Shown piece by piece: positions 1-6,508 of a stretch of 10,004 nucleotides of DNA. The translations under genes and the position numbers were made by a program. The stretch comes from Thermoflexales bacterium. GTDB lineage: Bacteria; Chloroflexota; Anaerolineae; B4-G1; SLSP01. The first letter of the stretch is position 1. Every line of letters begins with the position of its first letter. Under the pieces are notes generated by a model. The model had not been told where the DNA came from. It searched no databases and was given only the letters and a program-made list of their open reading frames with translations. The stretch covers positions 1 through 10,004 of the forward strand of contig SLSP01000525.1 in NCBI GenBank assembly GCA_007130345.1. Reading direction: 5' to 3'.

Positions 1-1
1 C

Positions 2-1267
2 ACCGACGGCGAGCGCCAGTGGGCCTATCCCTGGACTGAGGCCGGGATGTACCTCGATGCCCAGATGATGGCGCAGATCGCGTACAACATGGGGCGCGAA
101 GGCACGTGGCTGGATCGCATGAGCGTCTGGACGCAGTACCACGACGTGGAACCGCGCTTCGCCTTCGATGAGGAGGTCGCGCGCGGAATGCTGGCCGCGC
201 TCTCCGCCGAGGCGTCGCAGCCGCCGGTGGAGCCGGTGCTCTCCCTGGACTCCGGGGACGTGGTCGTAACGCCGGGCACGCCGGGCCGCGTCCTCAACGT
301 GCCCGCGACGCTGGCCCGGATGCGGGCCGTGGCCGGGAGCGTGGCCCAGGTGGAGATCGCGCTGGTCTTCGACGCGGTCGCGCCCGCCGAGCCGGACATC
401 GCCGCCATCCGCGCGCAGGTTGACGCGCTGCTGGCCCGCGCCATCCGGGTGACGACCTACGACGTGTTGACCCGCGAGAGCCTCTCCTGGGAGTTAGGCC
501 GCGACGAGATCGGCGTGTGGCTGCACCTGATCCCCGGCCCCGAAGGCACCGCCGAGGTGGACGTGAACCTCTACGCCATCCGCGACACGCTTCAGGCGAT
601 GGCCGCCGGGCTAGGGGATGGGCGGGGCTTCCACTTTGACGAGGCCGCGCGCGAGATTCTGGCCGTCTTCGACGCCGGCGGGGGCGAGGTCACGCTGTAT
701 TTGAGCCACCCGGAGCGCGTGCATAGCGTGCGCGCCGGAGAAACGCTCACCAGCATCGCGGCCCAGCACGGGATGCCGCCGGGATTGGTGGCCGAGGCCA
801 ACGCCAACATCGACATCAACCGGCTCTTCGTGGGCGACCAGATCACGATCCCCTCACAGGACGTGCTGACGCCCTATATTCCGGTGCCGGGGAAGCGCGT
901 CGTCGTCAACATCGCCGAGCAGCGGATGCGCGTCTACGAGGGGGGGAACCTGCTCCACGAGTGGCCGGTATCCACCGGGAAGGCGGATTCGCCCACGCAT
1001 CGGGGCGTCTTCCAGGTGATCCGCAAGACGGAGCTGGCCTACGCCTCGCAGTGGGATTTGCAGATGCCGTATTTCATCACCATCTACCCCGCCGGGGGCT
1101 ACGTCGATAACGGCATCCACGAACTGCCCATCCTCGCCAGCGGGCAGCGGTTATGGGAGGGGAACCTGGGGCATCCGGCGTCGTTTGGGTGCATCATCCT
1201 GGGCATCCCTGCCGCCGAAACGCTCTATCACTGGGCCGACATCGGCGTGCTGGTCGTGGTAGAGTGA
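2..1267 (+). CDS. L,D-transpeptidase with VanW-type modules, LysM and YkuD domain (5' partial)
   Basis: The frame is open to the window edge, and residues before the ATG at 47 (ending WAYPWTEAG) continue the fold, so the true start lies upstream and the gene is partial. Numbered from the ATG at 47, residues 1-115 and about 120-225 look like two peptidoglycan-binding (PG_binding_4/VanW-associated) modules; the first has the VTPGTPGR signature. Residues 226-270 are a LysM domain (HSVRAGETLTSIA to LFVGDQITIP). Residues 284-406 are a YkuD catalytic domain, with H358 in GIHELP and the nucleophile C382 in HPASFGCI. YkuD enzymes cross-link peptide stems of peptidoglycan (3-3 links) or attach proteins to it, outside the membrane. 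The usual SHGC is SFGC here. A signal peptide or membrane anchor would be upstream and cannot be seen. The 3' end runs 40 bp into the convergent kinase gene. Confidence 0.88.
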   Translation, partial: TDGERQWAYPWTEAGMYLDAQMMAQIAYNMGREGTWLDRMSVWTQYHDVEPRFAFDEEVARGMLAALSAEASQPPVEPVLSLDSGDVVVTPGTPGRVLNVPATLARMRAVAGSVAQVEIALVFDAVAPAEPDIAAIRAQVDALLARAIRVTTYDVLTRESLSWELGRDEIGVWLHLIPGPEGTAEVDVNLYAIRDTLQAMAAGLGDGRGFHFDEAAREILAVFDAGGGEVTLYLSHPERVHSVRAGETLTSIAAQHGMPPGLVAEANANIDINRLFVGDQITIPSQDVLTPYIPVPGKRVVVNIAEQRMRVYEGGNLLHEWPVSTGKADSPTHRGVFQVIRKTELAYASQWDLQMPYFITIYPAGGYVDNGIHELPILASGQRLWEGNLGHPASFGCIILGIPAAETLYHWADIGVLVVVE

Positions 1268-3033
1268 GCGGGCAGCCAGACTGTAAAGGTCGCGCCTTCT
1301 CCTAGCGCGCTCTCTAGCGTGATTTCCCCCTGGTGCAGCTTGACAATCTCGCGGCAGATGGCTAATCCTAGCCCCGTGCCCGGCGCGTCGCTGTCTTGGC
1401 CCGCCGCTCCGCGAAAGAAGCGTTGAAAAAGTTGCGGTTGCTCTGCCTCTGAAATCCCCGGCCCGGTATCCGCCACACTGAGCGTCACCCACGGCGCGTC
1501 CATCTCCCGTACCTCGGTCTGGAGGCGCACACTCCCGCCGGGCGGCGTGTAGTGCATCGCGTTGGTGAGCAGGTTGGTGATAACTTGCTCCAGCAATTCG
1601 GGGTCGCCGCTGATGGGGGGCAGCGCGCTATCGGGGTCGAAGGTGAGGGCCAGATGGCGTTGCGCGAAGAGGCTCGCCCGATCCTGTACCAGCGTGCTCA
1701 AGAGGTGGTTCACGTCCATCACGCGAAGTTGAAGGCGGGCCTTGCCCAGATCGAGGCGTGAAATGTCGAGCAGGTCTTCTATCAAGGTCTGCAAGCGATG
1801 GGTCTCCCGGCCCAGGCTTTCCAGGTAGTGGGCCTGCTTTGCGGGATTGCTCTGTGCTATCAACCGCAGATACAGCCGGATGCTAGAAAGGGGCGTGCGC
1901 AACTCGTGGCTCACGTTGCTGACGAATTGGGACTTGGCCTCATCGGCGGCCCGCGCCTGTTTGAGCGCAACGCGCAACTCCGCCGTGCGCTGCGCCACCG
2001 TAGATTCGAGGGCCTCGGCGCGCTCGCGAAGCTCCTGATGCAGGCGCACGGCTTCGAGGGCTTGCGCCGCCGCGACGGCCGCGTTCTGGATCAGGTCGAG
2101 GTCGTCTTCATCGTAGACGCGCGGTGTCTCTGATTCCAGCATCAGCACACTGACCACACGCCCGCGAATCACCAGGGGAACCAGGAGGAGAGCGGCCGTG
2201 TTACGCTGTTGGAGCGCCTCTTGATAGATCCCCAACCGCGCATCGTGTTGCGCTTCAGCAATATACAGTGGGAGATGGCGCTCCATAACGAGATCCAGGG
2301 CCGGCATATTCGGGAAATGCGCCTCGCGTCCCATCCTGGCCCGGCCTGGCTGACAATACTCCGCGACGATGGTAAACGCGGCGTCCGCCTCTGATGAACC
2401 GCGCGATATCGCGGTGGCCTGGGGCAACCCAAAGGCCAGGGCGATCTCTCCGCATAACACTTGGAGGATCTTATCCGGTTCGAGAGCCGCCGTCGCCGCG
2501 CTGATGACGCGATTGAGCACCGTCAGGTCGCGGTTACGCAGGCGCAGATCCTGTATCCGCCGGGCCACTTCCTTTTCCAACGCCTTGTTCAGCGTCTCGA
2601 TGCGCTGCTGATAGAGATCGCGCTCGGCGATGAGGTGCGCCTTCTCCAGCACCCGCTCCAGCACCACGACGATCTCGTCCATATCCTGGATGGGCTTGGA
2701 GATATAGTCCCACGCGCCCGCGCGGATGGCCTGCACCACGTCATCGAGCACGCCGGTGCCGGAGACCACCACGATAGGGAGCTTGGGCTGGTCGGCCTTG
2801 AGGGTGGCGATGACCTCCATCCCATCGACGCGCGGCATCCGCAGATCGACTAGCACCATATCGAAGGGCTGTTCCCGCGCGCGCGCTAATCCCTGCGCGC
2901 CATTGGCCGCCGTAACCGCCCTATAGCCAAGCTCTTCCAGGTAAGCCGCCATTGCCTGTCGGATCAGCGGTTCATCGTCAATGACCAGGACGTGATTATG
3001 ATTAGCCTGCGGTATTTTCGCGTAGGCGTTCAT
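1228..3033 (-). CDS. Hybrid sensor kinase, REC-GAF-HisKA-HATPase
   Basis: This is a cytosolic-looking histidine kinase of 601 residues with no membrane segment. Numbered from the ATG at 3033, residues 14-125 form an intact receiver: acidic pair D19/D20, phosphoacceptor D63 in LVDLRMP, S91 and K113 in ISKP. A helical linker of about 130-170 follows, then a GAF-like sensory domain at about 172-330. The HisKA helix has phospho-histidine H376 in SHELRTP. The ATPase domain has N491 in the N box, DTGPGI at 522 and GTGLGL at 552. It probably receives phosphate on its receiver and transfers phosphate from H376 to a partner response regulator, none of which lies in the window. A GTG at 3051 is in frame, but the ATG at 3033 has AGAGAG six bases upstream and fits the usual short N-terminus. 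It lies downstream of, and in the same direction as, the other kinase gene. The signal it senses is unknown. Confidence 0.9.
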   Translation of the reverse strand: MNAYAKIPQANHNHVLVIDDEPLIRQAMAAYLEELGYRAVTAANGAQGLARAREQPFDMVLVDLRMPRVDGMEVIATLKADQPKLPIVVVSGTGVLDDVVQAIRAGAWDYISKPIQDMDEIVVVLERVLEKAHLIAERDLYQQRIETLNKALEKEVARRIQDLRLRNRDLTVLNRVISAATAALEPDKILQVLCGEIALAFGLPQATAISRGSSEADAAFTIVAEYCQPGRARMGREAHFPNMPALDLVMERHLPLYIAEAQHDARLGIYQEALQQRNTAALLLVPLVIRGRVVSVLMLESETPRVYDEDDLDLIQNAAVAAAQALEAVRLHQELRERAEALESTVAQRTAELRVALKQARAADEAKSQFVSNVSHELRTPLSSIRLYLRLIAQSNPAKQAHYLESLGRETHRLQTLIEDLLDISRLDLGKARLQLRVMDVNHLLSTLVQDRASLFAQRHLALTFDPDSALPPISGDPELLEQVITNLLTNAMHYTPPGGSVRLQTEVREMDAPWVTLSVADTGPGISEAEQPQLFQRFFRGAAGQDSDAPGTGLGLAICREIVKLHQGEITLESALGEGATFTVWLPAHSTTTSTPMSAQ

Positions 3034-3039
3034 TTTTAT

Positions 3040-3045
3040 CTCTCT
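3040..3045 (-). promoter_or_regulatory. Ribosome binding site deciding the start of the REC-GAF kinase
   Basis: On the minus strand AGAGAG lies six bases before the ATG at 3033. The longer GTG start at 3051 would place this motif inside the coding sequence and has no comparable site of its own, so the ATG is preferred. The match to the Shine-Dalgarno consensus is only partial. Confidence 0.45.
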
Positions 3046-3212
3046 GGGCACATTGCGAATGGCAAATGGACTTGTGTTCTAAAGTATTCGCCATATCGTG
3101 ACAGGCTCTCGCCGAATTGGGCAAGCCTCTCAGAGCCAGGTGTGCTGCATGGCGAAGTGTGAACCGTATCACCCAAGGTCTCAAGAGCAACCATGACTCT
3201 ACTGAAAGAACC

Positions 3213-3233
3213 CTAAAAAATCCGATTTTTTAG
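3213..3233. repeat. Perfect 21-bp palindrome (site 1 of a pair)
   Basis: Two 10-base arms (CTAAAAAATC and its exact complement) flank a single central C. One base cannot form a loop, so this is more like a protein-binding dyad, or a weak AU hairpin with a TCCGA loop, than a classic terminator. Its 15-base core AAAAATCCGATTTTT recurs, inverted, at 3298-3312. A shorter dyad, CTCG-ATA-CGAG, follows at 3237-3247. Confidence 0.6.
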
Positions 3234-3252
3234 AAACTCGATACGAGAGGTA

Positions 3253-3322
3253 GATTTTCCGCGTGCGAATTTCATATATTTAGTAGGTCGCGTGTGGAAA
3301 AATCGGATTTTTGGACTTTTTT
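3253..3322 (+). terminator. Possible plus-strand hairpin and T-run (candidate RNA terminator)
   Basis: Bases 3253-3268 pair with 3288-3304 along 16 base pairs with one bulged A at 3298. Three of the pairs (3261:3295, 3263:3293, 3264:3292) are G-U wobbles when read as plus-strand RNA, and would be C-A or A-C mismatches on the minus strand. The loop is 19 bases. T-runs follow at 3308-3312 and 3317-3322. The arrangement resembles an intrinsic terminator for a plus-strand transcript, but no annotated plus-strand gene ends here, so the RNA would be unannotated or antisense. The right arm overlaps palindrome site 2. Confidence 0.35.
3298..3312. repeat. Palindrome AAAAATCGGATTTTT (site 2 of a pair)
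   Basis: This 15-base site is the exact reverse complement of the core of the palindrome at 3216-3230, and is itself a palindrome apart from the centre base. The two centres are 82 bp apart, close to eight helical turns. The pair lies upstream of the REC-GAF kinase and just past the end of the PAS kinase, which would suit an operator pair. No binding protein can be named. Confidence 0.55.
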
Positions 3323-3357
3323 CAGGGGACTCAACCATGATCAACCAACCAGGGCCG

Positions 3358-5628
3358 TTACGCGGTAGTTTCCGCTCCGTTCTCCGGGGCCAGGGGGAGC
3401 CAGAGGCACAACGTGGTGCCGTGCCCCTCTTCACTGCGCACCGTCACATCTCCGCCGTGCAGTTTCACAATCTCTTCCACAATCGCCAGTCCCAACCCGG
3501 CCCCCGGCTTCTCCAGATGGCGCGCCGTGTGGCCTCGGAAGAATCGCTGGAAGATGTGGGGCAAGTCTTCTGCTGAAATACCGACGCCGGTATCTTCCAC
3601 GGTGACGGTGGCCCACTGCCGCCCGGCGCGCGCTTGGCGGGCGGCGCGCACCACAATCCCGCCTTGCTCCGTGTAGCAGAGGGCGTTGTCCAATAGATGG
3701 TAGAGTGCCTGTTGGGTGTACGCGGGATCGACTTCGGCGATGGGTGGCTTGTCGGCGGGGTCGATCTCCAGGTGCAAAGTCAGCCCCTTGGCCTTGACGG
3801 GGCCGCGATAAGTCAGCAGTACCGACTCCAACAGGCGCGGCAAGTGCGTCAAGTGCGGCTGAACGTCCACGCGCCCGGCATCCAAGCGCGCCAGGGTCAC
3901 GATGTCTTTGATTAGGCGGGCCTGGTGATCGGCCTGACGTACCAGCGGCGGCAAGTACGTATGCCAGCGTTCGGGGTGCCGCTCCATCAGGTGCGCATAG
4001 AGCTTGATGGCCGTAACCGGTGTGCGCAACTCGTGGGAGACGTTGGTGATGAAGTTGGTCTTCATCCGCTCCATAGCCTTGAGCGCGCTGACATCGTGGA
4101 TGTCGATGACTACGGTGCTAGGTGTCGCGCGGTCTTTTTCGATGATGGGGGCCGCGCGCAATTCCAAATCCAATCCGGAGAGTTCCAGCAGCGTGGTGGG
4201 GACTTCGGACAGGGGCACGTCCGTTCTCTGGTCGATTGCTTGCGCCAACTGCTGGATGGCCTGGAGTAATTGGCGCGCATCGTCAAGGCACAGTTCGCGC
4301 CGCATCCAGGTCTCGGCTACGGGGTTGGTCAGCAGGATGCCTCCGGATGGGCTGACCACCACAACACCTTCGGTGATGCTGTGCAAGATGGCATCGAGGC
4401 GCGCGTACTGCGCGCGCAGCTCGGCAGTGCGTTCGGAGATGGTCAGCTCTAGACGCGCGTTGATGTCGCGCAGGGCCTCTTCCGCGCGCACCCGCTCGGT
4501 GATGTCGCGGGAAATCCCCACGATCCCGCTCACTTCGCCCAAGCTGTTCTTCACAGGCACCTTGGTCGCCATCACCCAGCGGGACTGCCCATCGGCGCGG
4601 CGAATTTTCTCGACTTTGCCGATGAGCGGCTGCCCGGTTTTGATGATGTCTCTCTCATCGTTGCGCGCGACGTGGGCCTGCTCCTGGGGGAAGAAATCGA
4701 AGTCGGTCTTGCCAATGGCTGCGTGCGGAGATTCTAGCCCCAAAACTTGGGCCTGCGCGCGGTTGATACGGGTAAAACGCAAGTCCGCATCCTTGAAGTA
4801 GATGGTGTCCGGTATATTGTCCATCAGCGTGTAGAGCAAGTCGCGCTCGCGGACGAGGGCCGCCTCGGCGTGTTTGCGTTGCGTGATGTCCCAGAAGACG
4901 CCCAACACTCCCGCGATGTGCCCGTGAGTGTAGAGCGGGGCCTTGATGACCTGGACGTAGGACTTTTCGCCGCCGAGGGGCCGATGGACTTCGACGGTTC
5001 GGTAGATCTCGCCGGTTTCGATCACGCGCAGATCGTCGGCACGGTATTTCTCCGCCAGTGAGGATGGATGTATGGCGAAATCGGTCTTGCCCAAAATCTC
5101 GTGCAACGCCTTGCCCTGAGTCGTGCAAAAGCGCTGATTGGCAAAAGTGAAGCGGCCTTCCCGATCTTTGCTGAAGACATTATGTGGGAGGCTTTCGATG
5201 AGTGCGCGTAATAACAGCGGTGACAGCGAGGTGCCGGCGGCCTGGCCGGCAGCCGTGTCCACCCGGTACTGGCAGCGCAACCAGCCCCGCACGCGCGCCA
5301 CACACTCGACCCGCGAGGCGGGCCATACCAGATAGCCCACCACTTCTGCTGTGCCCCACGTCTCAAAAGCCTCCGTCCCGTGGAGAAGCAGCCCGCATGC
5401 CGCTTGTTGAGACGCCCCCGATGCTATCAAACGGTGGACGTGCTCGGCATCGGGGAGTTGGGTGTCCCAGATTACCAGGTGCGTCACGCCCTCGGTCAGA
5501 GCGGCGAGGCCAGCGGCCCCGGAGGTCGCCACTGAGACGCCATAGCCGGCGGCGGTCAGCCATTCGGAGAGAGTCTGCGCCAGCGCGGTTTCCGCTGTCA
5601 CTAAAAGGGTCTGCGCTTCTGCGATCAT
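3358..5628 (-). CDS. Sensor histidine kinase, degenerate REC-PAS-PAS-PAS-HisKA-HATPase
   Basis: This is a 756-residue kinase with no membrane segment. Residues 1-120 have the receiver pattern but with altered key positions: the acidic pair is T11/A12, D55 of LVIWDTQLPD remains, the T/S position is H83, and the usual lysine is W102. Three PAS domains follow at about 140-255, 262-385 and 407-515. The first two end in PAC-like segments (VFWDITQRKHAE and VGISRDITERVRAEE). HisKA has H532 in SHELRTP; the ATPase has N648, DTGVGI at 679 and GAGLGL at 709. The catalytic core looks functional. The ATG at 5628 has GAAAGG nine bases upstream and begins directly before the first receiver strand. It is the first gene of the co-oriented kinase pair. 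Both kinases share FQRFFRG and a closely similar C-terminal block, consistent with shared ancestry. Ligands and output partner are unknown. Confidence 0.9.
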   Translation of the reverse strand: MIAEAQTLLVTAETALAQTLSEWLTAAGYGVSVATSGAAGLAALTEGVTHLVIWDTQLPDAEHVHRLIASGASQQAACGLLLHGTEAFETWGTAEVVGYLVWPASRVECVARVRGWLRCQYRVDTAAGQAAGTSLSPLLLRALIESLPHNVFSKDREGRFTFANQRFCTTQGKALHEILGKTDFAIHPSSLAEKYRADDLRVIETGEIYRTVEVHRPLGGEKSYVQVIKAPLYTHGHIAGVLGVFWDITQRKHAEAALVRERDLLYTLMDNIPDTIYFKDADLRFTRINRAQAQVLGLESPHAAIGKTDFDFFPQEQAHVARNDERDIIKTGQPLIGKVEKIRRADGQSRWVMATKVPVKNSLGEVSGIVGISRDITERVRAEEALRDINARLELTISERTAELRAQYARLDAILHSITEGVVVVSPSGGILLTNPVAETWMRRELCLDDARQLLQAIQQLAQAIDQRTDVPLSEVPTTLLELSGLDLELRAAPIIEKDRATPSTVVIDIHDVSALKAMERMKTNFITNVSHELRTPVTAIKLYAHLMERHPERWHTYLPPLVRQADHQARLIKDIVTLARLDAGRVDVQPHLTHLPRLLESVLLTYRGPVKAKGLTLHLEIDPADKPPIAEVDPAYTQQALYHLLDNALCYTEQGGIVVRAARQARAGRQWATVTVEDTGVGISAEDLPHIFQRFFRGHTARHLEKPGAGLGLAIVEEIVKLHGGDVTVRSEEGHGTTLCLWLPLAPENGAETTA

Positions 5629-5637
5629 ACTTCACAA

Positions 5638-5643
5638 CCTTTC
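5638..5643 (-). promoter_or_regulatory. Ribosome binding site of the PAS kinase
   Basis: On the minus strand GAAAGG precedes the ATG at 5628 by nine bases and supports that start. Farther upstream (5644-5735) no convincing promoter was found. A small imperfect dyad occurs at 5657-5678 with GCGG/CCGC outer and GCTC/GAGC inner arms. Confidence 0.5.
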
Positions 5644-5735
5644 AATTTCATGGCGTGCGGATGCTCCCGCAGAGCCGCTTCTCAATTCAACGTCCTTTCG
5701 GCCTCACTGAGCTTTACTTCGGGCGCTCTCTGCCC

Positions 5736-5875
5736 TAGTACAGCGCGGCGGAAGTCCCTCCCCAGTTAGCTATGCTCAGAGCGGGTCGTCAGATCCGCGA
5801 CTATACATCGAAACGGGGAACTGACGTTCTCCTCGGAGTACATTCAATTGGGGGTATTTGTGCCGCACTGTACTA
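5736..5875. mobile_element. 140-bp palindromic MITE-like element, complete copy
   Basis: The ends are terminal inverted repeats: TAGTACAGCGCGGC at 5736-5749 and GCCGCACTGTACTA at 5862-5875, which pair with one mismatch. The two halves are imperfect inverted copies of each other over about 70 bases. Each half has an inner hairpin: 5781-5798 (GCGGGTC, loop GTCA, GATCCGC) and 5815-5832 (GGGGAAC, loop TGAC, GTTCTCC). There is no room for a transposase. TA at both outer edges fits insertion at a TA target, as in the IS630/Tc1/mariner group, but the family call is only a guess. A second copy begins at 9934. The element sits 107 bp upstream of the PAS kinase start. Confidence 0.72.
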
Positions 5876-6124
5876 TTCTAATGTCTTTCTGGAATTTGGG
5901 CAAACGCTGGCCAACGCTGGCCGGGTACCGATGCTTGACCCCACTCAAAAAAGGCAATACCGCAAAAACCCCCCTGTTTGTGGGACACGGATAGGTAGCA
6001 CATAGAGATACCCGATTTATGACTACGATTCAGCTATTCAAGCCTCAAGTGATCACGCGATCGTTTTGGCCGACTTCAGGCGGGCGTAACCTGTAGCAGC
6101 GAAATACGTCGGAAGATTTCTTGA
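5876..6124. other. Intergenic stretch with no recognised gene
   Basis: This stretch is visibly less GC-rich than its neighbours. It contains a perfect 10-base tandem duplication, AACGCTGGCC at 5903-5912 and 5913-5922, and an A-run near 5947-5952. The short open frames have no ribosome binding site or recognisable motif. It is probably decayed or mobile-element-derived DNA. Confidence 0.5.
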
Positions 6125-6210
6125 GTCTTCGGAGATTCGTGGGGTAAACAGGATTTGACTTGAAATGCTCTTAACTTTGGCCGTCTTCTACCCCACAAAT
6201 CTCCGAAGAC
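6125..6210. repeat. 22-bp inverted repeat around a 42-bp centre
   Basis: The arms at 6125-6146 and 6189-6210 pair over 22 bases with one mismatch (an arm begins GTCTTCGGAGATT). Such long near-perfect arms could be the folded ends of a small mobile element, a remnant of insertion-sequence termini, or a strong hairpin. The right arm leads directly into the 5'-truncated open frame ending at 6361, so the repeat may mark the breakpoint that removed the front of that gene. It is unrelated in sequence to the element at 5736-5875. Confidence 0.6.
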
Positions 6211-6220
6211 CCCGTTAATC

Positions 6221-6361
6221 CAGTGGGAGAAGTTCGATTATACCCAATGGCGCCAGAATCTTTTTGCGGAGTTGAGCGGCGAGGAAATTAGTCGCCAAGC
6301 GATGGAACTCCAGCGACGTAAGCCAAGTTCGCCTACAGCCGGCGAAGAAGAAATGGCCTAA
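6221..6361 (+). pseudogene. 3' remnant of an unrecognised gene
   Basis: This frame encodes 46 residues starting QWEKFDYTQWRQNLF, with central ELSGEEISRQAM, and ends at TAA 6359-6361. The composition looks like real protein: a charged amphipathic helix and a hydrophilic tail ending GEEEMA. The frame stays open upstream to a TGA at 6161-6163 but has no ATG, GTG or TTG start before the ATG at 6302, so the 5' part is missing. A good hairpin terminator follows 31 bases after the stop, which suggests this was once a functional gene end. The small size and charged helix resemble some antitoxin C-termini, but no family was recognised. A short gene using an atypical start cannot be excluded. Confidence 0.45.
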
Positions 6362-6392
6362 CATCGGTTATACCCGCCCCTCCTCACACACA

Positions 6393-6421
6393 GGCCGGAA
6401 GCCCCTTCGCTTCCGGCCTTT
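6393..6421 (+). terminator. Intrinsic-type terminator hairpin
   Basis: A perfect 10-bp GC-rich stem (GGCCGGAAGC at 6393-6402 with GCTTCCGGCC at 6409-6418) encloses a six-base CCCTTC loop and is followed by only three T residues. It lies just after the stop of the gene remnant and before the promoter at 6442, so it insulates the restriction-modification unit from upstream transcription. The short T-run makes it a weaker example. Confidence 0.7.
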
Positions 6422-6441
6422 ACGTTGCCCCGCCCCCAGAC

Positions 6442-6470
6442 TTGCCCTTCCTGCCATTTTGCCCTATACT
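6442..6470 (+). promoter_or_regulatory. Sigma70-type promoter of the restriction-modification unit
   Basis: A -35 box TTGCCC (6442-6447) and a -10 box TATACT (6465-6470) are separated by exactly 17 bases; they match the consensus at four and five of six positions. Transcription would begin near 6477, about 30 bases before the leader ORF and 160 bases before the main gene. Its position right after the terminator supports the call. Confidence 0.6.
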
Positions 6471-6508
6471 TACCGCGTTACAAATTCACCAGTTGCGGGA
6501 AGACCCTA

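Larger units (their letters stand above)
3034..3357. other. Intergenic region between the two kinase genes
   Basis: This 324-bp gap holds no convincing gene. The half next to the downstream kinase (3046-3200) should contain that gene's promoter, but no good minus-strand -35/-10 pair stood out. The other half (3213-3322) is AT-rich and dense in inverted repeats, listed separately. No strong intrinsic terminator for the upstream kinase gene is visible on the minus strand, so read-through into the second kinase is possible. Confidence 0.6.

Noticed and set aside
3072..3099. Possible plus-strand promoter TTGTGT and TATCGT with a 16-base spacer
   Set aside because: Both boxes match the consensus poorly; it would suit the suspected plus-strand RNA but cannot be supported.
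4004..4801. A 265-codon open frame on the plus strand
   Set aside because: It lies opposite the PAS kinase and is serine/arginine-rich in a way typical of a complement of GC-rich coding sequence.
5202..5738. A 178-codon plus-strand frame over the start of the PAS kinase
   Set aside because: It is antisense to the receiver-like domain, rich in R, P and S, and reads through the kinase upstream region without any signal.
5903..5922. Perfect tandem duplication of AACGCTGGCC
   Set aside because: Two copies of 10 bases are too few to call a functional repeat array; it is noted only as a local feature of the intergenic region.
5772..6005. A 77-codon plus-strand frame starting inside the MITE-like element
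   Set aside because: It crosses the element boundary, has no ribosome binding site and no recognisable motif.
6053..6123. A protein-like minus-strand stretch ending ARLKSAKTIA and a stop
   Set aside because: It is too short, with no start codon or partner sequence to support it; it could be a gene end fused to the neighbouring repeat, but the evidence is insufficient.
6425..6508. Extension of the leader ORF upstream to an ATG at 6425
   Set aside because: It would place the predicted -35 and -10 boxes inside the coding region; the ATG at 6509 has a nearby GGGAAG and gives the family-like N-terminus.
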